A stretch of DNA of 24,281 nucleotides from CAZCAC01 sp964496575 (lineage in GTDB: Bacteria > Planctomycetota > UBA1135 > GCA-002686595), in assembly GCA_964496575.1 (NCBI GenBank), contig CAZCAC010000131.1, forward strand, positions 1 through 24,281, read 5' to 3'. The number at the start of each line of letters is the position of its first letter. Position 1 is the first letter of the stretch. The translations under genes and the position numbers were made by a program. The notes beneath the pieces were generated by a model. That model did not search any database. It was not told the DNA's origin and saw nothing but the letters and a program-made list of their open reading frames with translations. Shown one piece after another: positions 7,704 to 15,415 of the stretch.

Positions 7704-8381
7704 TCAGCTTCGCGGCTTGCGGGCGAAGACGAGGTACTGGGCGCCCAGCGGGAGCGCGGCGAGCGGGCGCTCCAGCGGGCGAAGCCAGCGCAGGAGGCGA
7801 GGGAAGTAGAAGAGCGTTTCACCCGAGAGGATCTCGAACCCCGCCTCGCGCAGGAGCTCTCGTGCTCGAGGCAACGCGATCGGGATCGCGTCCCGGTCGA
7901 AGGGGATGCGCCGCATCACCCACCGCGTGCCGGGGTTCCAGGGGTTGTTCTCGCAGAAGGCGAAGGGAGCGCCGGGCCTCAGCCGATCGAGGACGTAGCG
8001 CGCGGCCTCGGCGCGTCGCTCGGGTGGGATGTGGTGGAAGACACCGTTGCAGAAGCCGAGGTCGAAGCGCGGCTCGGCGGCGAGCTCCTCGGGCGCGAGG
8101 AATTCCGCCGATGCGGAGCCGAACCGCTCCCTCGCGCGCGCGAGCAGCTCGGCGGAGGGATCGACCCCGACGAGGAGCTCCGCGCCGAGGAGCTCGTGGA
8201 AGAGCGGCGTCGTGCTCCCCGGACCGCAGCCGAAGTCGAGCACCGAGCGCACCTTCCACTCCAGCAAACCGAGGCGCTCGCGCACGCGGCGCAGGCGACC
8301 CCCGGCGAAGTACTCCTTCGACTCCCCCGAGAGCGCGAGGCCCCGCGCGAGATCGGTGTCGTACGAGCTCTCCGCGCTCAC
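7704..8381 (-). CDS. Class I SAM-dependent methyltransferase
   Basis: 225 residues. The SAM-binding motif I is VRSVLDFGCGPGSTTPLF (residues about 44-61), followed by VGVDPSAELL (acidic end of strand beta2) and the post-motif RFDLGFCNGVFHHIPPERR. This is the Methyltransf_11/25 type fold used for many small molecules. The GTG at 8381 is chosen because it overlaps the upstream glycosyltransferase stop in a GTGA arrangement (8378-8381) and starts just before the conserved region. Its position between two glycosyltransferases suggests it methylates a sugar or a lipid-linked glycan intermediate, but the substrate is inferred only from context. The C-terminus (PLAALPLGAQYLVFARKPRS) is typical for methyltransferases acting on membrane-associated or secondary metabolites. 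Confidence 0.85.
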   Translation of the reverse strand: MSAESSYDTDLARGLALSGESKEYFAGGRLRRVRERLGLLEWKVRSVLDFGCGPGSTTPLFHELLGAELLVGVDPSAELLARARERFGSASAEFLAPEELAAEPRFDLGFCNGVFHHIPPERRAEAARYVLDRLRPGAPFAFCENNPWNPGTRWVMRRIPFDRDAIPIALPRARELLREAGFEILSGETLFYFPRLLRWLRPLERPLAALPLGAQYLVFARKPRS

Positions 8382-9580
8382 CGCGCCGACCTCCCCAGCA
8401 GGAGGACGCCCATGCCGAAGCTCCACAGCACCGTCTGGAAGCCGAGCGAGGCCAGCGTGACGCCGGGTACCACCCAGCGCATCGTGGCGGCGTAGTCGAG
8501 CTCGCCCCACTCGGCGACCCGCCACTGGTTCACCGCCGCCGCGAGCAGGACCGTGCCCGCGAGCCCCGCGAGCCCTCCGAGGAAGAGGCCCCGTTCGAGG
8601 CTGAAGCGGCGCCGCAGGCCTCCGCCGTCCGGGAGCAGCCCCTCGACGCGCGCGTAGGTCTTGGTCAGCGCGCCGAAGAGGAGCGCCTGGTACCCGGAGA
8701 TCAGGAACAGGCTGCTGAAGAGCAGTGTGTGCGCGTCGAAGGTCATCGGCCCGAGGGTGACCCCGGGCATGGCCAGGGAGTAGCCGAGGGCGCCGAGCAG
8801 GATCAGGGCCAGCCCGGGAAGGGTGAAGAGGACCCGCGGGCTGTAGAGGAGGAAGAAGCGCAGCGTGCGCCAGCCGTCGCGGAAGGTCCGCAGGTGGGGG
8901 AGGCGGCCTTCCCGCCGGTCGGGGTGCAGCGTGATCGGCACCTCGGCGATCCTCGCCCCGGCGAGGCTCGAGCGGATCACCATCTCGACGGCGAACTCCA
9001 TCCCCGGCTGCGTCTGCTCGAGTCGCTCGGCGTGCGCGCGGGTGAAGCCGCGCAGCCCGCAGTAGATGTCCTTGACCGGCGAGCGGAACCACCACGCCGC
9101 CAGCTTGCTGAACATCGGGTTGCCCCACCAGCGGTGCAGCGCCGGCATCGCCCCGGGCAGGATGCGCCCGCCGCCGGAGGGGAAGCGACAGCCGAGGACG
9201 AGATCGTGCCCCTCGCGCAGCTTCTCGAGGAGGCGGGGAATCTCGGCGAAGTCGTAGCTCTCGTCGGCATCGCCCATGATGACGAAGGTCCCCCGGGCCG
9301 CGGCGATCCCGGCCATCAGGGCAGCGCCGTAGCCCTTCGGCTCGACGTGGACGACGCGCGCGCCGTGACGCGTCGCGACCTCGGCGGAGCCGTCGCTGCT
9401 GCCGTTGTCGGCGACGATCACCTCGCCCTCGAGGTCGTGCTCGGCGAAGGTCCGGTCGACCTTCTCGAGACACCCCCCCAGCGTTCCCGCCTCGTTGAGG
9501 CAGGGGATCACCACCGAGAGGGCGATCCCGGTCGCTTCCGGCACGGGGGCGGCCGGGGGGGGATCGCCGGAGGACTCCAT
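8378..9580 (-). CDS. GT2 family glycosyltransferase, dolichyl/polyprenyl-phosphate sugar synthase-like, with C-terminal TM helices
   Basis: 400 residues from the ATG at 9580; a GTG at 9631 would add 17 residues, and neither has a good ribosome-binding site. The GT-A fold begins with LSVVIPCLNEAGTL, then VIVADNGSSDGSAEVA (nucleotide-sugar binding) and FVIMGDADESYDF, whose D-A-D is the metal-binding DxD motif. KDIYCGLRGFTR and EFAVEMVIRSSLAGARI match the acceptor-side motifs of DPM/DPG-synthase-like enzymes. Four hydrophobic segments fill the C-terminal 140 residues. Such enzymes load a sugar onto polyprenyl phosphate at the inner face of the membrane, which would supply the GT-C enzyme encoded two genes downstream. 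First gene of the operon, overlapping the methyltransferase by 4 bp. Confidence 0.85.
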   Translation of the reverse strand: MESSGDPPPAAPVPEATGIALSVVIPCLNEAGTLGGCLEKVDRTFAEHDLEGEVIVADNGSSDGSAEVATRHGARVVHVEPKGYGAALMAGIAAARGTFVIMGDADESYDFAEIPRLLEKLREGHDLVLGCRFPSGGGRILPGAMPALHRWWGNPMFSKLAAWWFRSPVKDIYCGLRGFTRAHAERLEQTQPGMEFAVEMVIRSSLAGARIAEVPITLHPDRREGRLPHLRTFRDGWRTLRFFLLYSPRVLFTLPGLALILLGALGYSLAMPGVTLGPMTFDAHTLLFSSLFLISGYQALLFGALTKTYARVEGLLPDGGGLRRRFSLERGLFLGGLAGLAGTVLLAAAVNQWRVAEWGELDYAATMRWVVPGVTLASLGFQTVLWSFGMGVLLLGRSAR

Positions 9581-9815
9581 CGAGGGAGGATACCGAGTCG
9601 TCTCGCTTCTACCCGCTTTCTCCCGTCCCACCCGGGCGGCCGGGGTCGCCCGCGGTTCGCGCGGCTAGCCCCGATCGGGGTCGATCTCCGGGCAGAGCGA
9701 GCCGCCGGAGGCTGCCGCGGGGATTGCCCCCCCGGATTCGCCGCCGGGGGTAAGCTGGAGTCCGTCGGTTCCCAGCCGACCGACGACCGACAACGGTTTC
9801 TCCGAAGGAGTCGAG

Positions 9816-10221
9816 ATGACCGGGCACGGCCAGCGTCACGTGTCACGATCCGCCCTCGAACAACTCCAACCAGGGATGGGCGGACGAGATCGCCAGCGTC
9901 ATCAACACCAAGCCCGGCTATACGGCGTCAGCCGCGAGCGCCTGGGGGATCGGGTGGAAGATCCAGGTCTCCTACTCCAGCACCTTCTACCTCTACGTCG
10001 GTCCCGGGACCTCCTGTCCGACTCCGGATCCCAACGACCTCCAGTGGGTGAACACGATCCAGGCGCGTCCGCTGGCCGCGGGGGTGACGGTCGTCGAGAT
10101 GGGGCCATCGAACGTCCCGACGATGTCCGAGTGGGCCCTGGTCGTCATGAGTCTGGGGCTGGCCGTGGCCGCCATCTGGGTCCTCCGCCGGCGTAGGAAG
10201 TCAGCGCCCATCCCGCTCTGA
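9816..10221 (+). pseudogene. Small IPTL-CTERM-type protein gene with an apparent 1-bp frameshift near its start
   Basis: A well-placed start (AGGAG near 9806-9810, ATG at 9816) opens frame 3, but the protein-like sequence lies in frame 1 up to the TGA at 10219-10221. Frame 1 reads GTASVTCHDPPSNNSNQGWA, then continues about 100 residues to VPTMSEWALVVMSLG, a hydrophobic helix and RRRRKSAPIPL. That end is the IPTL-CTERM sorting pattern (I/V-P-T-x-S-E-W, TM helix, Arg cluster). Dropping one G of the GGG at 9823-9825 joins the ATG directly to this frame as MTGTASVTCHDPP, giving about 134 residues. Either the base is an assembly error or the gene is mutated. No Sec signal peptide is seen, which is odd for a C-terminally sorted protein. 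A frame-1 GTG at 10048 could express only the last part. Confidence 0.6.
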
Positions 10222-10231
10222 TCGGAAGGGC

Positions 10232-10264
10232 CGAGGGGTGGCTCGACTCACCGGTCACCCCTCG
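10232..10264. terminator. Inverted repeat between convergent genes, possible bidirectional terminator
   Basis: CGAGGGGTG (10232-10240) is a perfect inverted repeat of CACCCCTCG (10256-10264), with a 15-base loop. It lies between the plus-strand IPTL-CTERM gene and the minus-strand CHAT gene, and its right arm covers the CHAT gene's last codons and stop. No T-tract is present. Confidence 0.35.
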
Positions 10265-13200
10265 AGATCCCCCGTCAACACCCACGCGGCCCAGTCGCGC
10301 AGCGGGGCTCCGTCTTCTCGCAAGACCCGCTTCGCCCCCCACAGCGCCTCCGCCGCGGGCTGCTTCTCCACCCACATCCGCCGGTAGAACTCCAGCATCA
10401 ACTTTCTCGTCGCCTCGTCGGGCACGCTCCACAGCGACGTGACCGCCGCTCGCACGCCGGCGGCGTGCAGGCTCGCGCGCAGCGACTGGATGCCCAGGCC
10501 CAGCCCCAGGCCGAGGCTGGTCTCACAGGCGGAGAGCACGGCGAGCTCGCACCCCGACAGGTCCAGCCCCGCGATCTCCTCCGCGGTGATGATGCCGGGG
10601 GCTCGCCCCAGCGAGTTCACGCCTCGATTCGCTCCCGCGAGCGCCAGCCCGCAGAGGGCCAGCGGCGCCATCTCGGCGGCGTTCCTTCTCCCCGTCGCGG
10701 CGGGGCCGGATCGGGACCCGGAGGGCGCGTCCGGGGACTCGCCCCACTCCTCGGCGAAGTACCCGTGAGTCGCCAGGTGCAGGTAGCGCGCCCGGGGCGC
10801 GCTGCGGTGCAGGATCGGCTTGGTGGCTCCGTCGCCGGTCAGGAGCACCGGCGATTCGCCGAAGGTCTCGGAGAAGAGGTCGGCGATTCGCTCCGCCTCG
10901 GTCCGGGTCTCCGGCAGGGGAGGGTACGTGCGCGCTCCTCCTACCGGCGCCAGAGGCGGGGCGCTCGTCGCCGTCGCCGGGAGGTCCTCCTGCACTTCCG
11001 CGTCGAAGTCCACCCCTCCGACGGTGAGCAGGGAGGGATCCGGCAGGTCGCTCCGCTCGGGGGTCAGGAGCCGCGCGAAGGAGATCTCGGTCCGGATCAC
11101 CCGCTGGTCCCCGAGGCTCTCCTCCTCGACCGGCAGGGCATCCAGCGGGATCTCGTGCAGGGCGCCGTCCAGGCATACGTGCAGGACCTTCGCGTCGCCC
11201 ACCTCCCGCAGGATCGGATCGAGGACCAGGGAGTGCAGCTTCTCTCCCGCGGCCTCGAGCTTCTTCGCGCTCCCCGCGCCGACCGAAGTCACCGGGACGC
11301 CCCGGCCCCCGGCTCCGCCGACCGCCCAGCGCCAGCGAACGACCGCTTCCTCGATCGGCGCCAGCGCCCCGAGCTCGACCCGCGTCAAGGTGCCGTCGGG
11401 GTGCAGCACGTGGGCGAGCAGCGCCGGCTCCAACTCGCTCCGTTCTCCCTCGGCAGGCGGCGGGGTCTCCTTCCGGTACTGCAGGAACCCGACGGCGACT
11501 CCGTTCGCCGGCAGGGCGCCGGCCAGCACCCCGGCCTCCACGTCGTCCGCGATCCAGCCTCGGTCGACCAGGTGCTGCCGGAGCTTCGCCTCGACCCGGT
11601 CGAGCTCGGACTGGGCGTCGAAGAAGACCCCCGCCCACGGTCTACCCTCGATCGTCTCCGTATCCCCACTCGCCATGATCGTGTTCACTCGATCGCGCAG
11701 GGAGAACGCCTCGTCGTGCAGGGCCTTCGAGGTCTCGTCCCGCGGGTGGGCGGCGGAGTAGCACACCTCTCCCGTGGAGACCGAGCGGATCGTCTCGGCG
11801 AGTCCGAAGACCTCCCGGGCGAATCCCGGCTCGACCTCGGCGAAGGCGGTGAGGGACAGGATGGTGGACAGCCCCTCCAGGGCCCGATCGGTTCGCTCCC
11901 GGGCCTCCCGCGGAGAGAGGGTGAGGCTCCCCCGGACCCACCTCCTCACGCCCTCGGCCAGCTTCCCGAGCTCGATGCGGAGGGCCTGGCGCTCCCCCTG
12001 TTCGGCCAGGATCCTGGCCCGCTCCACCCGGGTGGTCTGCAGGTCCGGGTGATCCGCGGGGAGGGTCCGTCCCCGCACCTCGAGCACCCGTTCGATCAGC
12101 TCTCGCGCACGGGGGAGGTCGCCCTTCAGGCGCAGGGAACAGGCCAGGATCTCCATGGCCGCCAGCCGGTCCGGGTGATCCGCCGGCAGCCCGCGATCGT
12201 CCATGTCGGCGAGCGCCTCCTCCTCGAGCCGCAGGGCGCCGTCGAGGTCTCCCATCTCGCCCAGCACCAGGGCCAGGCTGGCCTTCACCCGGAGCATCTC
12301 GAGGTGGCTCTCCGAGCCGGTCCGCTCCCAGCAGTCGAGGATCTCCTCGTACGCCGCTCGAGCGCCCTCGAAGTCCCTCATCTCCGTCATCGTGGCCGCG
12401 AGCACGGTGCGGGCGCCCTGGAGCGCTGGGTCCACGTCGGAGGTGCTGTCGGCGAGCAGGGCGACCGCCTCCTCCAGGATGAGGCGCGCGCCGCGGTTGT
12501 CACCCATCCGACACAGGCAGCGGGCCAGATTCGCACGCGCGACCTGCGCGAAGATGATGTCCTTGGGTGGGGAATCCTCGTATGCGGCGACCACCCGCTG
12601 CAGGACGGCCCGCGCTCCGGCGACATCGTTCAGCATCATCAGGGTCGTCGCCAGGTTGTTGCGCGCGTTCAGAAGATCGCGGTGCCCTTCGGGGTGCAGC
12701 TGCTCCCGGATCGCGACGACCTCCTCCTCGAGCGGGCGGGCCCCTTCGGGGTCGTTCATCCGCCGCATCGTGTCCGCCAGCGTCAGCTTCGTCAGCAAGA
12801 GGTCGGGGGACTCCGCGGGCAGCACCCGCTCCCGGAACGAGAGCATCTCTTCCAGGATCCCTCGCGCCTCGCCGAGCTGGCCTGAGTAGATCAGCGCCGT
12901 GACCAGGTACGAGCTCACCTCGGCCAGCTCCGCATGACCGCGGGGAAACACCCGGGCCCGGAATTCGCGGATCCGGCGCCAGGCCTGCGAGGCCCCTTCG
13001 AAGTCGTCGAGCTGATACGCCTCCCGGCCCAGATCCCAGAGCCTGCTGTGAACGGTCGAGCTCGCGCACCCCTCGGTCTCCTCCATCAAGCGATCGATGC
13101 CCGCGGCGAGCACGGCGCGAGCTGCTTCCGTCTCGACCTGCAGATTCAACGACCGCGCTTCCCGGAGTCGGAGCAGCGCCTCCTCCGCCGCGATCTCGGC

Positions 13201-13599
13201 CTCGAAGGTCTCGATCGATCCTCTTCGCAGGTAGAGGGCCGCGCGACCTCCCCGCCCCGGCGTGGTCGCGGCGACTCGTACCACGAGCCGGTCCGCCACC
13301 CACGGCTCGAGCGCCACGAACGCGGTGGTGCCCAGGCCGCAGTCGTCGTTCTCGCCGAGGAGGTTCCCCTCGGCGTCCTCGACCCGGAGGAAGGGATCGA
13401 AGTCCTCGCTGGTGACCCAGAGGTGGAGGAGTCCGTCGATCTCGGCCTTCCAGCTGAAGGCCATCGACGGACCGTGGTCCCCCAGCGCCGGGGCATCCGC
13501 GTCGATCTCGAAGCGGAGAGGCTCGCCGTCGAGCAGGACCTCCGGGAGATTCTCCTGACCGGAGACCACGAGTGAAGCGGCGAGAAGTGTTGCGTACAT
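10255..13599 (-). CDS. TPR-CHAT protein: N-terminal beta domain, tetratricopeptide repeats, C-terminal CHAT caspase-like protease domain
   Basis: 1114 residues; the ATG at 13599 follows GGAGGG at good spacing. Residues 1-14 (MYATLLAASLVVSG) could be a short signal peptide, though it lacks a basic n-region. Residues about 22-125 look like a PPC-type beta domain (LHLWVTSEDFDPFLRVEDAE, GENDDCGLG). Residues about 180-560 hold kinesin-light-chain-like TPRs with the recurring 'LPADHPDLLxxxxxLA' spacing. The C-terminal ~400 residues are a CHAT domain: HLATHGYFAEEW with His945 and AVLSACETSLG with Cys1025 form the expected cysteine-protease dyad 80 residues apart, followed by GVRAAVTSLWSVPDEAT. CHAT proteins are peptidases whose partners are usually recognised by the TPRs. 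Substrate unknown. No CRISPR or gRAMP gene is near. The gene stands alone, divergent from the next glycosyltransferase. Confidence 0.88.
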   Translation of the reverse strand: MYATLLAASLVVSGQENLPEVLLDGEPLRFEIDADAPALGDHGPSMAFSWKAEIDGLLHLWVTSEDFDPFLRVEDAEGNLLGENDDCGLGTTAFVALEPWVADRLVVRVAATTPGRGGRAALYLRRGSIETFEAEIAAEEALLRLREARSLNLQVETEAARAVLAAGIDRLMEETEGCASSTVHSRLWDLGREAYQLDDFEGASQAWRRIREFRARVFPRGHAELAEVSSYLVTALIYSGQLGEARGILEEMLSFRERVLPAESPDLLLTKLTLADTMRRMNDPEGARPLEEEVVAIREQLHPEGHRDLLNARNNLATTLMMLNDVAGARAVLQRVVAAYEDSPPKDIIFAQVARANLARCLCRMGDNRGARLILEEAVALLADSTSDVDPALQGARTVLAATMTEMRDFEGARAAYEEILDCWERTGSESHLEMLRVKASLALVLGEMGDLDGALRLEEEALADMDDRGLPADHPDRLAAMEILACSLRLKGDLPRARELIERVLEVRGRTLPADHPDLQTTRVERARILAEQGERQALRIELGKLAEGVRRWVRGSLTLSPREARERTDRALEGLSTILSLTAFAEVEPGFAREVFGLAETIRSVSTGEVCYSAAHPRDETSKALHDEAFSLRDRVNTIMASGDTETIEGRPWAGVFFDAQSELDRVEAKLRQHLVDRGWIADDVEAGVLAGALPANGVAVGFLQYRKETPPPAEGERSELEPALLAHVLHPDGTLTRVELGALAPIEEAVVRWRWAVGGAGGRGVPVTSVGAGSAKKLEAAGEKLHSLVLDPILREVGDAKVLHVCLDGALHEIPLDALPVEEESLGDQRVIRTEISFARLLTPERSDLPDPSLLTVGGVDFDAEVQEDLPATATSAPPLAPVGGARTYPPLPETRTEAERIADLFSETFGESPVLLTGDGATKPILHRSAPRARYLHLATHGYFAEEWGESPDAPSGSRSGPAATGRRNAAEMAPLALCGLALAGANRGVNSLGRAPGIITAEEIAGLDLSGCELAVLSACETSLGLGLGLGIQSLRASLHAAGVRAAVTSLWSVPDEATRKLMLEFYRRMWVEKQPAAEALWGAKRVLREDGAPLRDWAAWVLTGDLEG

Positions 13600-13870
13600 C
13601 GGTTTCCCTCCGGTTGCGGCGCGTCACGGCCTCGGCGTTCACCCGGTATTCTGCCCTCGCGGCGACGATGGTGCACGATTACCGCGTCCAGGGGCCTGGA
13701 GACCGGTTCCCGCCCGTTCCTCCCGGGGAGGGGCGACCCCCGCGGGTGGTCGATTCGCCCGGCGGGCTCCGACCCGGCAGCTCCTTCCTCGTTTGTGATT
13801 GCCCGCCCGCGGTTTGGGGGGTATCAGGAGGGTGAACGGAGCACCCCATGCAGCGCGCGCCCGGCCACGA

Positions 13871-15382
13871 ATGAGAGTGAAGACGAAGGAGGCACCGGAC
13901 CCGACGCGGCCCGGAAGCCCGGAGCTTCCCTCCGGTGAGCCGGGTGGACACGGGGCTCTCGCCGTTCTCCTCGGTCTCGCGCTCGCCGTCCGGCTGGTCC
14001 GGCTCGGCGCCGAGAGCCTCTGGTTCGACGAGGCCTTCTCGATCACGTCGGCGGGGGAGAGCTGGAGCGAGCTCATCGCCGCGGTCGTCGCCGACGGGCG
14101 CCACCCGCCGCTGTCGTTCCTCGTGCTGAAGGCCTCGCTCGCGCTCCTCGGCGGGCTCGGGGTCGAGCTCGCGGCGCGCTTGCCCTCGGTGCTCGCCTCG
14201 ACTGTCGAGGTGCTGCTCGCCTGGCGCCTCGGCCGGTTGCTCGTGGGCTCGCGCGCCGCTCTCACCGGCGCCGCGCTCCTCGCCCTCGCCCAGCTCTCCG
14301 TCCGCCAGGCGCAGGAGGCGCGGATGTACGCGCTCGCGTCGTGCCTGGTCGTCGCCGCGGCGCTCCTCGTCGCGAGGGCGCTGTTCGAGCGGCGTCCGGG
14401 CGCGCTCGTGGGCGCGGGTCTGGTCAGCGGCCTCGCGCTCCTGACGCACTACTGGACTGTCTTCTCGCTCGTGGCCCTCGTCGCGTGGGCCTGGGCGCTA
14501 CGGCGCAGTCGACCCTGTCCCTTGCGCGCCTGGCTCGGTGCGGCGGTGGTGCTCTTCTTCGTCGTCGCGCCCTGGACCGTCTTCGGGCTCCCGGCGCAGC
14601 TCGAGCGCGCGGGCGAGCTGCTCGCGGAGGGGGCGCCCGAGTGGGGACGCGTCTCCTGGAGCACGCTGTACCTCGCACCGGCCTTCCTGGCGGGCGGGGA
14701 GCAGCCGCGCCTCGGGCCGGATCCCGCGGTGTCGGCGCTGGCCACGGCCTGGGTGCTCCTCATCGGGTCGGCGCTCTTCGCGATGACGAGGGGTCTCCGC
14801 GCCTCGGGTCGACGTGGCGACCGGGATCGCGTCCTCGGCCTCGCCCTGCTCACCGGGGTGCCGATCGCGCTCTCCCTTCTCGCCGGCGCCCTCACCGGCG
14901 CGCAGTTCGCGGTGCGCTACCTGCTCCCGACGCTCGGGCCGCTGCTGCTGCTCGCCGCGACGGGGCTCTTAGCTCTTCGGCCGCGCGCGCTGCGCCTCGG
15001 CGCTCTCGTCCTCGCTCTCGCCTTCTCCGTCGGCGGCGTCGTCGCCGTCTGGCGCGGCGGGTGGAAACCCGACTGGCGAACCTTCATAGCCGAGCTCTCG
15101 ACCCGGAGAGCCACCGAGGACGGCGTGCTGTGGCTACCCGCCGGCCGCGAACCGTTGCAGTGGGCGGTCTACGCCGGGGAGGACACGGAGCCGCCGGCGT
15201 CGGTTCGGTGGGACCTCACCGACGCCGGGGACCACCCGCGGATCTGGCTCGCCGCCTTCGCGGCGAACCCCGCGTACCGGAGCGATCTCGAGCGCCAGCG
15301 TCGCGCGCTGATCGTGACGCACGTCTCGACCTTTCGCTGGAGCGCGTCGCCGCTCTCGCTGGAGCTCTTCGAGCGTCGCTGA
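13871..15382 (+). CDS. GT-C fold membrane glycosyltransferase (PMT_2 / GT83-like)
   Basis: 503 residues, with about 10 hydrophobic helices rich in Leu/Ala/Val. The first loop carries the GT-C signature LGAESLWFDEAFS (Asp53-Glu54), followed by DGRHPPLSFLVLK with the HPP motif, as in Dol-P-mannosyltransferase-like and ArnT-like enzymes. RQAQEARMYALASCL and ALLTHYWTVFSLVAL match conserved positions of the family. The protein ends in a ~110-residue soluble domain. The role is sugar transfer from a polyprenyl-phosphate donor at the outer membrane face; acceptor unknown. The ATG at 13871 lacks a ribosome-binding site; an in-frame GTG at 13832 abuts an AGGAGG and is an alternative adding 13 residues. 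It is not in the glycosylation operon at 6030-9580 but could use the same lipid-linked donor. Confidence 0.8.
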   Translation: MRVKTKEAPDPTRPGSPELPSGEPGGHGALAVLLGLALAVRLVRLGAESLWFDEAFSITSAGESWSELIAAVVADGRHPPLSFLVLKASLALLGGLGVELAARLPSVLASTVEVLLAWRLGRLLVGSRAALTGAALLALAQLSVRQAQEARMYALASCLVVAAALLVARALFERRPGALVGAGLVSGLALLTHYWTVFSLVALVAWAWALRRSRPCPLRAWLGAAVVLFFVVAPWTVFGLPAQLERAGELLAEGAPEWGRVSWSTLYLAPAFLAGGEQPRLGPDPAVSALATAWVLLIGSALFAMTRGLRASGRRGDRDRVLGLALLTGVPIALSLLAGALTGAQFAVRYLLPTLGPLLLLAATGLLALRPRALRLGALVLALAFSVGGVVAVWRGGWKPDWRTFIAELSTRRATEDGVLWLPAGREPLQWAVYAGEDTEPPASVRWDLTDAGDHPRIWLAAFAANPAYRSDLERQRRALIVTHVSTFRWSASPLSLELFERR

Positions 15383-15415
15383 CCCGTCACTCAGGAGTGA
15401 ACAGGTCCATCCATA

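Noticed and set aside
6543..8495. Plus-strand open frame (650 codons) across the GT-C and methyltransferase genes
   Set aside because: It crosses two well-supported minus-strand genes and shows only Arg/Glu/Gln/Pro-rich shadow sequence.
10465..12885. Long plus-strand open frame (806 codons) antisense to the TPR-CHAT gene
   Set aside because: It mirrors the GC-rich codon pattern of the real gene, has no domain similarity, and is composed of low-complexity Arg/Gly/Pro/Gln stretches.
10255..13599. Link of the TPR-CHAT protein to a type III-E CRISPR (gRAMP/Craspase) system
   Set aside because: No CRISPR repeats, gRAMP or other Cas genes are present in the window, and the N-terminal beta domain does not belong to that architecture.
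15387..15400. TCACTC-AG-GAGTGA palindrome as a terminator between the GT-C and LamG genes
   Set aside because: The loop is too small and the stem too short (5-6 bp) without a T-tract.
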